Below are positions 54,344-63,515 of a stretch of DNA of 64,000 nucleotides, in pieces (within the stretch, counting starts at the first letter, position 1; every line of letters begins with the position of its first letter). The notes beneath the pieces were generated by a model, which worked only from the letters and a program-made list of their open reading frames with translations, did not search any database and was not told the origin of the DNA. Origin of the DNA: CAYXDO01 sp964463485 (lineage in GTDB: Bacteria > Myxococcota > Kuafuiibacteriia > Kuafuiibacteriales > Kuafuiibacteriaceae); assembly GCA_964463485.1 (NCBI GenBank), contig CAYXDO010000016.1, positions 1-64,000 of the forward strand. Direction: 5' to 3'. A program made the translations under genes and the position numbers.

Positions 54344-55186
54344 ATGAGCACCCCATCCGGCCGCACGCCTGCCCGGATGTACGCTGGGAGACCTTCGAGA
54401 CCTCGTAGGGCAGGGCGGGCGTGGCTCCCTCGGTTCGGCTGGGGGCTCACTCGGTTGCTCATTCTGCTACTCACACCGTTACTCGTGTGTTGCTCCCGGG
54501 CGCAGCCCCCATCGAGCACCGTCGCCTCCGAGGTCGAGCGCTCTCGTCCGGAGTGTCTTCCCGCGACCGAGCGCGTCGGGGCGCGCTGGCCCGCGCAACC
54601 GGCGTGTCGCGAGCCCCCGCGGGAGGCGGAATCGAGCCTCACGTCGTTCGCACCGGCAAAGTTCCCACCGCGAGCGACCGGCGACCTTCACTTTGTCGAT
54701 CCGGTGAGCGGTGAGTTGGTGAATCCGAGCTGCGGGAACGGACTTACCGAGGAGGGAGAGGAGTGCGACTTTGGCGATCCGGCCGGGAGCTGCCCTGAAG
54801 GCCGAGAGTGCTCGAGCGCCTGCACGTGCCAAACTCTGCCGGGCTGCGGGGATGGCTCCGTAGCGCCGCCGGAGCTCTGTGACCCCTCGGCGCCTTCCGA
54901 CGGATGCCCCAAGGGCTCCAGCTGCTCGGCGACCTGCGACGTCTGCGCCCCGTTCTGCGGCAATGGGGTCCTCGAGGAGCAGGAGAGTTGCGATCCGAGC
55001 GCAACTCCCAGCGGGTGCCTGTTCGCGCTCACCTGCTCGAACGAGTGCAGATGCGTTACTCCTCCGGACTGCGGCAACGGCGTCCTCGACGCGTTGGAAG
55101 GTTGCGACCCTCCCGCCAACGCTTGTGCCACAGAGACGACCTGCTTCCCTCAGTTGTGCGTCTGCGTCCCGATGAATGCCAAGTGA
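54344..55186 (+). CDS. Cys-rich repeat lipoprotein (Myxococcus-type, DUF4215-like)
   Basis: 280 aa. Hydrophobic stretch LTRLLILLLTPLLVCCS acts as signal with a lipobox near LLVCC. The body has four similar units starting CGNGxLxExExCD or CGDGSVAPPELCDP, each with regularly placed Cys residues, the myxobacterial Cys-rich repeat. Probably a surface-exposed structural or adhesive protein. The start at 54344 has a long basic N-terminus before the hydrophobic part; a later start is possible. Confidence 0.82.
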   Translation: MSTPSGRTPARMYAGRPSRPRRAGRAWLPRFGWGLTRLLILLLTPLLVCCSRAQPPSSTVASEVERSRPECLPATERVGARWPAQPACREPPREAESSLTSFAPAKFPPRATGDLHFVDPVSGELVNPSCGNGLTEEGEECDFGDPAGSCPEGRECSSACTCQTLPGCGDGSVAPPELCDPSAPSDGCPKGSSCSATCDVCAPFCGNGVLEEQESCDPSATPSGCLFALTCSNECRCVTPPDCGNGVLDALEGCDPPANACATETTCFPQLCVCVPMNAK

Positions 55187-55233
55187 GGTCGTAATCCTCG
55201 GCCCGCACCTCCCGAACGCGGTAGGATCGACGC

Positions 55234-55944
55234 GTGGCCGCCGACACTTGCGTCGTGATCGCGACCTGGGAGGGGTCCGATCCTGCCCACCTCGAGCGGC
55301 TCGCCGAATCGCTGCGGTCCGTCGCGCCCGGCCGCGAACACTCGACCTGTCTCGTCATCAACGGATCGGATGGTCGTCACGCGCGCCTGAGCGCTCGCTT
55401 CGACCTCACACTCACTCGCGACAATGTTGGATTCAACCTCGGCGCGTGGGACGCCGCGTGGCGTCAAACCAGCGCGGATCGCTACCTCTTCCTTCAAGAT
55501 GAATGCACCCTCCGCCGAAAGGGATGGCTCCTCGCCTTCGAGCGGGCCTTCGAACCAGGCGTGGGTTTGGTCGGCGAGCAACTCAGGAGACCATGGAACA
55601 AGCCCTGGGATGAGCTCACCTCCGAGACGAATCGCGACTTCGAACGCGCTCGTACCTACCGCACCCTCTTGCGCGAGTGGGGCGTGGCCGAGGGTCTCAC
55701 TGCTCGGCACCTCACCACGGTCGTCCAGTACACCTCGAGGGAAGTCCTCGAGGCCGTCGGCGGATACCGCGCGGAGTCGACCTACCCGCGCGCGATCGCC
55801 GCGGAGATCGCGTTCTCGCGTAGCATCGAGGCCCGCGGGCTGTCCTTGGTGCAAGTGGGCCGTCGCCGCCACACCTTCGTCGGCCACCCCCAGTGGCCTC
55901 GCGACGGGCTATTCGATCGCGTCCGTCGATCGCTTTGGCGTTAG
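55234..55944 (+). CDS. Glycosyltransferase, family 2-like
   Basis: 236 aa from GTG 55234. A Rossmann-like start, TCVVIATWEGSDPAHLERLA, then LVINGSDG, DNVGFNLGAWDAAW and YLFLQDECTLRRKGW, where the acidic QDE takes the place of the DxD sugar-nucleotide site. Similar to small GT2-type enzymes in exopolysaccharide or rhamnan pathways. No membrane segment. Acceptor unknown; no other sugar genes are nearby. Confidence 0.75.
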   Translation: MAADTCVVIATWEGSDPAHLERLAESLRSVAPGREHSTCLVINGSDGRHARLSARFDLTLTRDNVGFNLGAWDAAWRQTSADRYLFLQDECTLRRKGWLLAFERAFEPGVGLVGEQLRRPWNKPWDELTSETNRDFERARTYRTLLREWGVAEGLTARHLTTVVQYTSREVLEAVGGYRAESTYPRAIAAEIAFSRSIEARGLSLVQVGRRRHTFVGHPQWPRDGLFDRVRRSLWR

Positions 55945-55977
55945 AGCATCCGGCGATCGCTGAGCCCTACTCCAATT

Positions 55978-57612
55978 TCAGAACACTTCGATCGTCCGCC
56001 GGCCGATCACCGAGAGGTTTCCGTTGGAGTCCTCGGCGATCAGCTCGAGCGAGTGCCCGCAAGGAGCGAGCCCTGGGAGAGTCACGGTGCCGGCGAATCC
56101 GACGTTCGGACACTCCGCGTAGCCCGGATAGACCTCGCAAACGTCGGGTCTCGCCTGCCCGCGTGGGAAGGTCGCGAGCTCACTCCCGTCGACGACCGCG
56201 CGTATGACCACAGAACCTCCGTCATCGAGCACCCATCCGGAAATAGGCACGGAGCCGTTCGGACCCACACTCAGCGCCGCTCCCGAAGCGGGAGAGTCGA
56301 GCGTTCCGAAGGGCGCTCTGCGCATCAAGAGGTCTTCGAGCAGGGTGCCGATCGTGTCGAACGATCCGAGCGCGAGGTAGGCCCGGCCGCGCACGGTCCC
56401 ACCTGCTTTGATCCCAAACGATTGAACGGCCCGCACGTTGTGAAAGTAAGGTGCGCTGGATCCATCGCCGGACCAGGCCTGAAACAGGGCGACCGCGTTG
56501 TCGTGCCGAAGCCCGACTCCATAGTCCCGAGCGGCGTGCTGCCAAGTCACCCACGGTGAGGGACTCTGAAAGGTCCGAGTCCGAAAGCCGTCGTTGGCGA
56601 GTTGATCGATGATGATTTCGGCGCCGGTCGGATCGAGGAGCACCGGCAGATCGGTGCCCGGCGACCCCTTGGCCGCGTATAGCGTCGGAAATTCCTGGGT
56701 AGTCGCCGCGTGGTCGATCGCCTCCGACGAGTCGAGTTGCATACTCAGCTCCACGACGTTCGAATGAACGAACCGAAAACCCAGCTCATAGGTGACTCCG
56801 ACCGGATCGCCGGCCCCCGAGCAACCCGAGCGCCGACAGTCTGGCGCGGCCCAGTCCGGGTTCCACTGAAGCGGCGTGAGTGTCGCGATCATGCGAGCTC
56901 CGTCGAGCCGAACCGTCGCGGTCGCGCCGCGCCCGCACTCGTCTCCACCCTGGACCGGATCCCAGCCGAGAAACGTGATCGAGTCTCCGCATGGGTTGGT
57001 CCCTTGGCAGCTCGCGTCGTGGGCACAGCCTTGAAACATTCGCTCGGGATCGTAGAGCGCCACCTGGACTTCTCGGCCGGTGTCGTTGGCGTCGATCGTG
57101 TTGGATCCCGGCTGGCCCTGCATCCCGAAGAAAACGACGGTGCCTCCCCAATTCAATCGGATCCCGATCTCGGCGACTCCACCCGGACCCACGAGATACT
57201 GATCCGTGTGCCCCGTCCTGACCTCGCGAAAAGTGGGCGGGGCGATGTCAGGCAGCCCCATAGCCCAAGGGTCTGGGTCCGGAGGAGGAATCTGCGGCGG
57301 CGGGCAAATGACTCGAGCGTCCTCGAATCCGGCGTCTTGGGCCTCGACTGCATCGGTCGTCTCAACATCGCCAGGCCCGTCCATCGAGAAGCCCACCTCA
57401 GGAGTCATCACCGAAGAATCGGGCACGCTCGAGTCGAGGTCTGGCGCATCACGAGTTGTCGCGTCCGAGGTGGTGTCAGGCCTCGGAACCGCGTCCACCA
57501 CGTCTGAGTCCGGCCCTCGCGCGTCGGGTCCGACCCCGGGCGTCGAGCTCTCGGAGCAACCGAGCGCAAGCCACATCGTGACCTTCAGAGTCGGAGCTCG
57601 CAGTCGCTTCAC
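55978..57612 (-). CDS. Lipoprotein with low-complexity Asp/Ser/Thr linker
   Basis: 544 aa starting MKRLRAPTLKVTMWLALGCS with lipobox LALGC. Residues 25-120 are a disordered linker rich in Asp, Pro, Ser and Thr (VDAVPRPDTTSDATTRDAPD), often seen in myxobacterial surface lipoproteins. The rest is strand-rich (EIGIRLNWGGTVVFFGMQG; GSVPISGWVLDDGGSVVIRA) and may bind carbohydrate; the last 100 residues look like an Ig-like domain. No catalytic site seen. Confidence 0.8.
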   Translation of the reverse strand: MKRLRAPTLKVTMWLALGCSESSTPGVGPDARGPDSDVVDAVPRPDTTSDATTRDAPDLDSSVPDSSVMTPEVGFSMDGPGDVETTDAVEAQDAGFEDARVICPPPQIPPPDPDPWAMGLPDIAPPTFREVRTGHTDQYLVGPGGVAEIGIRLNWGGTVVFFGMQGQPGSNTIDANDTGREVQVALYDPERMFQGCAHDASCQGTNPCGDSITFLGWDPVQGGDECGRGATATVRLDGARMIATLTPLQWNPDWAAPDCRRSGCSGAGDPVGVTYELGFRFVHSNVVELSMQLDSSEAIDHAATTQEFPTLYAAKGSPGTDLPVLLDPTGAEIIIDQLANDGFRTRTFQSPSPWVTWQHAARDYGVGLRHDNAVALFQAWSGDGSSAPYFHNVRAVQSFGIKAGGTVRGRAYLALGSFDTIGTLLEDLLMRRAPFGTLDSPASGAALSVGPNGSVPISGWVLDDGGSVVIRAVVDGSELATFPRGQARPDVCEVYPGYAECPNVGFAGTVTLPGLAPCGHSLELIAEDSNGNLSVIGRRTIEVF

Positions 57613-57649
57613 GGCGCCGAACCTTCCGAGACCCGTCGCGTCCAGTCAA

Positions 57650-58225
57650 TCAGCGCCGCGGATCGCGAGGGAGCGGCACGATGCGCTCCCGCCGGTGTGA
57701 GCTGGTCATCCTCGGGCGCTCCCGACGCAGGCTCGGTCCATCGAACGCCGCGAGGATTCGCCTCTGGACCAACCAGAGCGGCGTGTCCGCCGCCGAAAAC
57801 GCGGAGAGCTCCGCGATCTCGAAGACCTCGCCGCCCTGGGCCCGCGGATCGAAGCCAAAAGCCTCCTCGATCAGCGGTGCCTCCTCGAAGTCCTTCATCC
57901 TGAGCAACTCACACTCGCGTCGGAACGGGAATCGCTTGCCATGGGGGCGTCGGAGCTCGGCTCTCGGTCGGGGCTCCGAGCGCACGCCGACGACTCGCAC
58001 CAAGTGAGTGGCCTGGGCGTGCTGAGTTAGCAGGATGACGTCCCCGACCGCCGGATCGTCGAGGGAGTAAGCGTCGTCCTCACTCGCGTGCAGGAAAAAC
58101 CGATCCCCTGGCTCGAACACGCGGCTCTCCGGATCGCTCGGACCATACGCCAACATGCCCTCCTCGAGCGTCACACTCTTGACCCATCGGATCTGGGCCG
58201 GCGACAACGCAAGCGGTCCGGGCAC
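57650..58225 (-). CDS. Hypothetical cytoplasmic protein
   Basis: 191 aa from GTG 58225. Strand segments such as DDPAVGDVILLTQHAQATHL and VRVVGVRSEPRPRAELR give a small barrel feel, as in EVE or S24-like folds, but no key residues can be assigned. Ends in Arg-rich sequence. Transcribed in the same direction as the lipoprotein at 55978, 37 bp upstream of it, so probably the same operon. Confidence 0.65.
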   Translation of the reverse strand: MPGPLALSPAQIRWVKSVTLEEGMLAYGPSDPESRVFEPGDRFFLHASEDDAYSLDDPAVGDVILLTQHAQATHLVRVVGVRSEPRPRAELRRPHGKRFPFRRECELLRMKDFEEAPLIEEAFGFDPRAQGGEVFEIAELSAFSAADTPLWLVQRRILAAFDGPSLRRERPRMTSSHRRERIVPLPRDPRR

Positions 58226-58359
58226 GAGATCATGAAGGTAGCAGGCCCCGTCGACGTTTGTAAGGTCGCAGTGCCCACTCTCTCGTGTTATGAGACTCCG
58301 GTGAGTCGTCCGCCCGACCTTCTGAAACGCGCGAGCGAGTCGCGAGCGAGCGCACGGAC

Positions 58360-59898
58360 ATGAGCTTCGAGGCCCTCACGAGGCGGGAGGCCCTCCTCGC
58401 CGGCGCGGCCGCCGCCGCGGGCTGCGCGACCTCGCCCCTGGTCGCTCCGCCCCCTGGAGGACCAGCGCCAGCGGCGCCGAAGGGCGCGCCCAACCTGCTC
58501 TTCGTGTTCAGTGATCAGCAGTCGTTCGACATGCTCGGATGTTATGGAAATCAGGAGATTCGAACGCCGAGCGTCGACGCCCTGGCAAAGGGCGGGGTTC
58601 GATTCACGACGTGTATCTCCAACGCGCCCGTGTGCACTCCTTACCGCGGCATGCTGATGAGCGGACAGCACCCGCTCATGAACGGAGCCTTCACGAACGA
58701 CATTCGTCCCCTCGACGGAGAAGGTCGGTACCTGGGTGAGGTCCTGCGGGACTCCGGGTACAGAACGGGCTGGGTCGGAAAGTGGCACCTTCACGGGGGT
58801 TTCCGGCGCCAACCCATTCCGCCAGGACCGCTGCGCTTTGGGTTCGACGACACCTTTTACTCGGACAACGTGCACAGCGATTTTCGACCTGGCCAAGCGT
58901 ATTATTTCGACGACGACGGCAAGGAAGTCCGCTTCGATGAGTGGGAGCCCATCGGTCAGGCCAAGCTCGCCAGCAGGTTCATCGAGGAGAGTCCAGCCGA
59001 TCGACCGTTCGCATTGTTCGTCTCGTTTCACGCGCCTCATAACCACCACGGCCGAGGATACCCAGCTCCGCCGAGGCTTCTGGGCAACCACGATCCGACT
59101 ACACTTCAACTCAGAGCGAACTGCGCCGATACGCCGGAGCACCGAGGACTCTATCAGGGTTACATGGCGCTCACCACGCTGGTCGACGAGTCCTTTCAGA
59201 TCATTTACGACGCGTTGACGGCGAAGGGTGTCGCCCACGACACGCTCGTCGTCTACACCTCCGACCATGGGGACTTGCTCAGGTCTCATGAGTTTCCGGG
59301 GCCCAAAGGTCGCCCTGAAGACGAAAGTGTGCGCGTACCGCTGATCATGTCGTGGCCCAATCGACTCCCGGCTCGCACGAGCGAGCTCATGGTGGGCGCG
59401 ATCGACCTCATGCCCACGCTGTTGGGGATGCTCGGGCTGAATATCCCCAGCACCGTTCAAGGGAGGGACTTGGCCAGAGTCATCTTCGAAGCGAAGGACG
59501 ACGAGGTCCAGTCCCAGCCCCTGCTCATGATCCACGGCCGAGGTTGGCGAGGAGTGTACACCCGCGACGCGACCTTCGCCTTCGAACGCGACCCCAAGGA
59601 CGGCGCGATGACTTTCAACCGACTCTACGAGAGATCCGATCGTTGGCAACTCACCAATCGATTTTATGACCCCGAATGGCGAGCGAAGCGCGATGAGCTC
59701 CATGCCCTGACGCAGGATTGGCTGGCGAAGTTCGAAGATGGGTTCATTCCGTACAACGCGATCGCCCGAATCTGCCTCAAGCGCTCCGACCTCCCGCTCA
59801 ATCACCGCGCGCAGACGGGAGAGCTCAAGGGGCGGCCCGTCGAGCTTCTCCGGGGATTCGTCCCCAAAATCGGGCCGCTGCCTACGAAGCTGGGCTGA
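58360..59898 (+). CDS. Tat-exported sulfatase
   Basis: 512 aa. Starts MSFEALTRREALLAGAAAAA then GCATS: a twin-arginine signal with a lipobox. Sulfatase core: metal site NLLFVFSDQQSFD, then C-T-P-Y-R with Cys92 in the C/S-x-P-x-R motif, the residue that becomes formylglycine, and later VVYTSDHGDLL. A maturase would be needed; none is in the window. It removes sulfate from an unknown carbohydrate or steroid ester. The start is the ATG at 58360, 134 bp from the divergent gene. Confidence 0.93.
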   Translation: MSFEALTRREALLAGAAAAAGCATSPLVAPPPGGPAPAAPKGAPNLLFVFSDQQSFDMLGCYGNQEIRTPSVDALAKGGVRFTTCISNAPVCTPYRGMLMSGQHPLMNGAFTNDIRPLDGEGRYLGEVLRDSGYRTGWVGKWHLHGGFRRQPIPPGPLRFGFDDTFYSDNVHSDFRPGQAYYFDDDGKEVRFDEWEPIGQAKLASRFIEESPADRPFALFVSFHAPHNHHGRGYPAPPRLLGNHDPTTLQLRANCADTPEHRGLYQGYMALTTLVDESFQIIYDALTAKGVAHDTLVVYTSDHGDLLRSHEFPGPKGRPEDESVRVPLIMSWPNRLPARTSELMVGAIDLMPTLLGMLGLNIPSTVQGRDLARVIFEAKDDEVQSQPLLMIHGRGWRGVYTRDATFAFERDPKDGAMTFNRLYERSDRWQLTNRFYDPEWRAKRDELHALTQDWLAKFEDGFIPYNAIARICLKRSDLPLNHRAQTGELKGRPVELLRGFVPKIGPLPTKLG

Positions 59899-59935
59899 GT
59901 CAGAGCGACGCGAGGATCAGCGGCGCTACGGCTAC

Positions 59936-61750
59936 TCATGAGGGTCCGTAGGTCGGACTCTTCTGGCCCGGGGCGAGGGCTCCGGGTACGCCGCTTCGCG
60001 AAGTATCGGGGAGATTGAGCGGGACGGGTGATTCGGCCCGAAGATCGGGTCGCGGGGACACCTCGAGCACCGAGTCCAATCCGAGCTTCCGCGCCAAGAT
60101 CCGGTCGCAGTCAGAGCCTAGGCACTCGAAGTTGCCGGCCACCGTGGCGCCCGCATCTCCGCCTGAGCTCCCTCGTTTTGCTCCTCCGACGTCGATGAAG
60201 AGGTTGTTGAGCACCAGCCGCGGCTTGGGTGACTTCCGACCGAGCTGCGCCTGGGCCAGCGGCGGAGGGCGCAACGGCCCCCGAGTCACGAAGGTGTTCT
60301 GATAAATGGCGAGCTCCGGCCAGTCCGGTGACCCATGATCGCCAAAAATTCGTCCGCGCATCGGCGAAGGCGGTCTCGGCGGTTGCTCCGGTCGAACGTA
60401 CGGCAACTCACTCCGCTGGTCGACGACGTTCCGATAAATCGAGATTCGGTCCGAGGAGGGAATCGACCCCCCAAAGGCGAACGCGATCGTGGACCGAACG
60501 ATGAGGTTCGAAAATACTTCGATGACCGCCCCGGGCGCTCCGACGAACCCATCTCTGAAGAACATGGGGCTCAAATAGATCGCGTCGTCGACCATGTTTT
60601 CGATCCGGTTCTCGAAAAACCGGGCGCTCGCGCCTCCGAGGTAGACTCCGTCGTGGCTGTCGGTGAACGAGGATTTGGAGATTTCGATCTCGTCATTCGT
60701 CGGCGTCGCGTAGACGGACGCCTCGCTCTCACCTTCTAGCACGAGCAGGGCATGCGTATTCAGCTTCGTGAGGTTCCGCTGGTTCTTGCCCGGATAGTCC
60801 CGTTTTCGAGTGTCGCTTCGGTACAACCAAGGCGGACAGTTGCCGACGAACCAAGAGCGAGTCACGGTGAGTCGCTGAACTCCGACGACGCGGACTCCGT
60901 ACGTCCCTGCCTTGACCACCACCCCGTCGAAGGTGATGTCGCTCGACTGCTCGAGGCGTGCGGTCTCGAGGCCTCCGCCGCGGAGCTCGAGGTCACGGAG
61001 CTGAACGAAAGCCGCGCCGTCGACGTGGAGCGCGCGGGCCCTGAGCGGCGCAAGGACGAGCGGGGTAGCGCGCGGGTCGGTGGGTTCGGATGAGTTGGCG
61101 AGCCCGTGGTGAGTCGGGTCCAACCGCGCTCGAATGTACCCGGTGTCGACCTCGTAGAAGAGCCCGGGACCGAGGTATACGGGCGAATGGTCGGACTTCT
61201 GACGGCATTTTTGGTCGCTCACCGAGCACGCCGGCCACACCACGAGCTCGTTCTTCGCCGAGAAATCGGCGAAGTGTTCGTACGGCACGAGGCCCACGCC
61301 GTCGACGAACGAGCCCGTGACTTGCCGCAGCCCGAAATACCGATGGGTCGACCGAAAGGCCCCCTCGTGCGCCGTCCACGCCTGGGCTGGCTGATCGAAG
61401 AACTCAGCCAAGCCGGAGTCGATGATGGCCTTCTCGTTCGGAAAGCCGCGAACGACGATCGGCGCGTCGGCTCGCCCCCGAGCCGCGACGTGGAGAGCTC
61501 CGCGATGCACGCCTCCGCGCAGGGTGAGGGTCACGCCCGGGCCGAGCTCGGTGGTCGCCCGCTCGAGAGACTTGAAGGGTCGAGACTCCGAACCCTCCGA
61601 CGAGTCCGAGCCCCGCGCTGGATCGACGAAGAACTCCTTGGCCGCGGCGTTCGACGTCGTGAGCGCGGCGATCGCAAAGGCGATGGTGAATTTTCCGGAG
61701 CTGATCGCGAATTTTCCGGAGCTCATCTTGGCAAGCGGAGCGCGACTCAC
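59936..61750 (-). CDS. Right-handed parallel beta-helix protein (DUF1565 type)
   Basis: 604 aa. The start is taken as GTG 61750 (GTGA overlap with the upstream gene's stop); ATG 61726 is nearly as good. A repeated SSGKFAI-SSGKFTI precedes the hydrophobic part of a signal peptide (AFAIAALTTSNAAA). Then EFFVDPARGSDSSEGSESRP, the DUF1565 start, and coils such as VVKAGTYGVRVVGVQRLTVT and DSHDGVYLGGASARFFENRI. Similar proteins are polysaccharide lyases or carbohydrate-binding surface proteins. Last gene of the ABC transporter operon. Confidence 0.85.
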   Translation of the reverse strand: MSRAPLAKMSSGKFAISSGKFTIAFAIAALTTSNAAAKEFFVDPARGSDSSEGSESRPFKSLERATTELGPGVTLTLRGGVHRGALHVAARGRADAPIVVRGFPNEKAIIDSGLAEFFDQPAQAWTAHEGAFRSTHRYFGLRQVTGSFVDGVGLVPYEHFADFSAKNELVVWPACSVSDQKCRQKSDHSPVYLGPGLFYEVDTGYIRARLDPTHHGLANSSEPTDPRATPLVLAPLRARALHVDGAAFVQLRDLELRGGGLETARLEQSSDITFDGVVVKAGTYGVRVVGVQRLTVTRSWFVGNCPPWLYRSDTRKRDYPGKNQRNLTKLNTHALLVLEGESEASVYATPTNDEIEISKSSFTDSHDGVYLGGASARFFENRIENMVDDAIYLSPMFFRDGFVGAPGAVIEVFSNLIVRSTIAFAFGGSIPSSDRISIYRNVVDQRSELPYVRPEQPPRPPSPMRGRIFGDHGSPDWPELAIYQNTFVTRGPLRPPPLAQAQLGRKSPKPRLVLNNLFIDVGGAKRGSSGGDAGATVAGNFECLGSDCDRILARKLGLDSVLEVSPRPDLRAESPVPLNLPDTSRSGVPGALAPGQKSPTYGPS

Positions 61751-62607
61751 CTCTGACCCATACCCTGGCCCACACCCTGGGCCGAACGACTGGCCACCTT
61801 GCCCCTGAAGAGCTCGTCGAGCTCCTCCTCGACCGCGTGATCGAGCTCCTCCTCGACCCGCATGCGTTCCACCGCCTCCGCGAGCTGCGCGGTGACGTCT
61901 ACGCCGGCTGGCTGAGTCATGAGTTGGCTGTGGACCTCCTCGAACGCGTCGGAGATCACCAGCATCGCGGCGTCCAAGGCGGTCGCTCGCGCGTCCAGTC
62001 CGTCGTAGCGCCTGGCGATCCGCTCCAAATCCGACTTCGCCTTCTCGAGCCGTCGGCGCTCGTCGGCCGAAGTGGCGTTCTCGAGCTGCTCGTCCACTTC
62101 CAGGAGCTTCGAAGTCAGGTTCGAGCTGGCGAGGGAAGCTCGGCGCTCGTCGAGCACCAGGCCGCCGAGCCACAAGCTCAGGTACTTGACCGTGCCGTCG
62201 TCCAACCGATCGAGCTCCTCCGCCGAGATCTCGATCTGCCCAGCCGAGCTGGCCTTCTCGAGGGATCGGAGCCGCTCCAGCATCCGATGGTAGGTCGACC
62301 ACAGGCGACCGGCGTCGCGACCAGCTCGGAGCTCGATCTCGGAGATGAGATGCCGGCGTGCGGCCTCGCGTCGTTCGAGCTTCTTCTTTCGATCGACCTT
62401 GCGACGAAACTCGGGGCTCGAGGGAATGAAGAGGGAAGCGATCCCTTGAGCTGCGGCATAGCCGAGGAGCGGAATCGCGCCGACGCCGAGGCCAAAAGGG
62501 ATCGACAGGATGGCTCCGGTCATGAGCGCGCCGAGCAACCCATACGTCGACGTGTTCGACGTGAGCATCTCCTTCACATAGGAGGTCTCGTCCTCCTCGT
62601 TGGCCAC
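61747..62607 (-). CDS. Membrane protein with long coiled coil
   Basis: 286 aa from GTG 62607, which is 3 bp after the ABC ATPase stop codon's start position on this strand. One or two hydrophobic segments (GLLGALMTGAILSIPFGLGV, then PLLGYAAAQGIASLF) are followed by about 200 residues of charged helix (KVDRKKKLERREAARRH, VDEQLENATSADERRRLEKA), which should form a long coiled coil. I do not recognise the family. Its place between an ATPase and a beta-helix protein suggests a link to transport or export. Confidence 0.72.
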   Translation of the reverse strand: MANEEDETSYVKEMLTSNTSTYGLLGALMTGAILSIPFGLGVGAIPLLGYAAAQGIASLFIPSSPEFRRKVDRKKKLERREAARRHLISEIELRAGRDAGRLWSTYHRMLERLRSLEKASSAGQIEISAEELDRLDDGTVKYLSLWLGGLVLDERRASLASSNLTSKLLEVDEQLENATSADERRRLEKAKSDLERIARRYDGLDARATALDAAMLVISDAFEEVHSQLMTQPAGVDVTAQLAEAVERMRVEEELDHAVEEELDELFRGKVASRSAQGVGQGMGQR

Positions 62608-62609
62608 GC

Positions 62610-63515
62610 TCAGACCGAGATCCTGATTTGGCCGCGCGTGCCCGCGGCGTGGAGCTTCGAGAGAATGCGGTTCTCGAGGGTCACACCCTCGGTCGAGCGC
62701 TGCCACTCCGGGGACCGAGGACGCCGCTCGAAGATCGTGAAGTCGTCGGCGATCCGGGCCGGCTGAGTCGAGAGTACGATCACCCGATCACCCAGGAGCA
62801 GCGACTCGCTCACGTCGTGAGTCACGAACACGACGAGGCAAGGTTGCAGATCGTAGAGATCGACGAGGAGACGCTGCATCTCCTCGCGAGTCTGCGCGTC
62901 GAGGGCTCCGAAGGGTTCGTCCATGAGGAGGATTCGGGGCCGCAAGACGAGGGCCCTGGCCAGCGCGACCCTCTGGTTCTGCCCTCCGGACAATTGTGCG
63001 GGCAGGAGCTTCGCCTTGTCCGCGAGCCCAACGCGCTCTAGGATCTCGTCGACGCGTCTTTGCGACTCGTCGTGCGGAACCTTCTTTTTCCATAGCGACA
63101 AGCGGAAGGGGAACGCGACATTCTCCCGCACCGACAAGTCGGGTCGGTTGGCGTACCGCTGAAAGACCATGATCGCGTCGTCGTGCGCGCCGGTACACTC
63201 GACACCGTCGATCAAGATCTTGCCGGAGGTTGGAGACTTCACACCCATGGTGCGCACGCCTCCCATCATCCTGAGAACGGTCGATTTACCGCAGCCGGAG
63301 GGTCCGAGCAGCATGTTGATGCCTGGACGATCGAAGGTCAGATCGATGCCATCGACGACGCGCGTCGGCGGGCCCCCATCCGGACCCGGGAAGTCCTGCA
63401 CGATTCCTTGGAGCTCCAAGCGAATTCCCGGAACCTGAGCCGTAGCTGGGCCGGATCCGCCGGATTTGGCTGGAGGGCTGGCGGTCTCCGCGGTCTCCGG
63501 AGTATCGCCGCTCAT
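62610..63515 (-). CDS. ABC transporter ATPase (nitrate/sulfonate/taurine type)
   Basis: 301 aa from ATG 63515 after GGGAGGT. Walker A GPSGCGKST, Q-loop VFQRYANRPD, signature LSGGQNQRVALARAL, Walker B ILLMDEPFGALD and H-loop VTHDVSES. The C-terminal extension (VLSTQPARIADDFTI) is like SsuB/TauB-type importers. The start overlaps the permease stop as ATGA. It powers uptake with the permease at 63512; no binding protein is in the window. Confidence 0.93.
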   Translation of the reverse strand: MSGDTPETAETASPPAKSGGSGPATAQVPGIRLELQGIVQDFPGPDGGPPTRVVDGIDLTFDRPGINMLLGPSGCGKSTVLRMMGGVRTMGVKSPTSGKILIDGVECTGAHDDAIMVFQRYANRPDLSVRENVAFPFRLSLWKKKVPHDESQRRVDEILERVGLADKAKLLPAQLSGGQNQRVALARALVLRPRILLMDEPFGALDAQTREEMQRLLVDLYDLQPCLVVFVTHDVSESLLLGDRVIVLSTQPARIADDFTIFERRPRSPEWQRSTEGVTLENRILSKLHAAGTRGQIRISV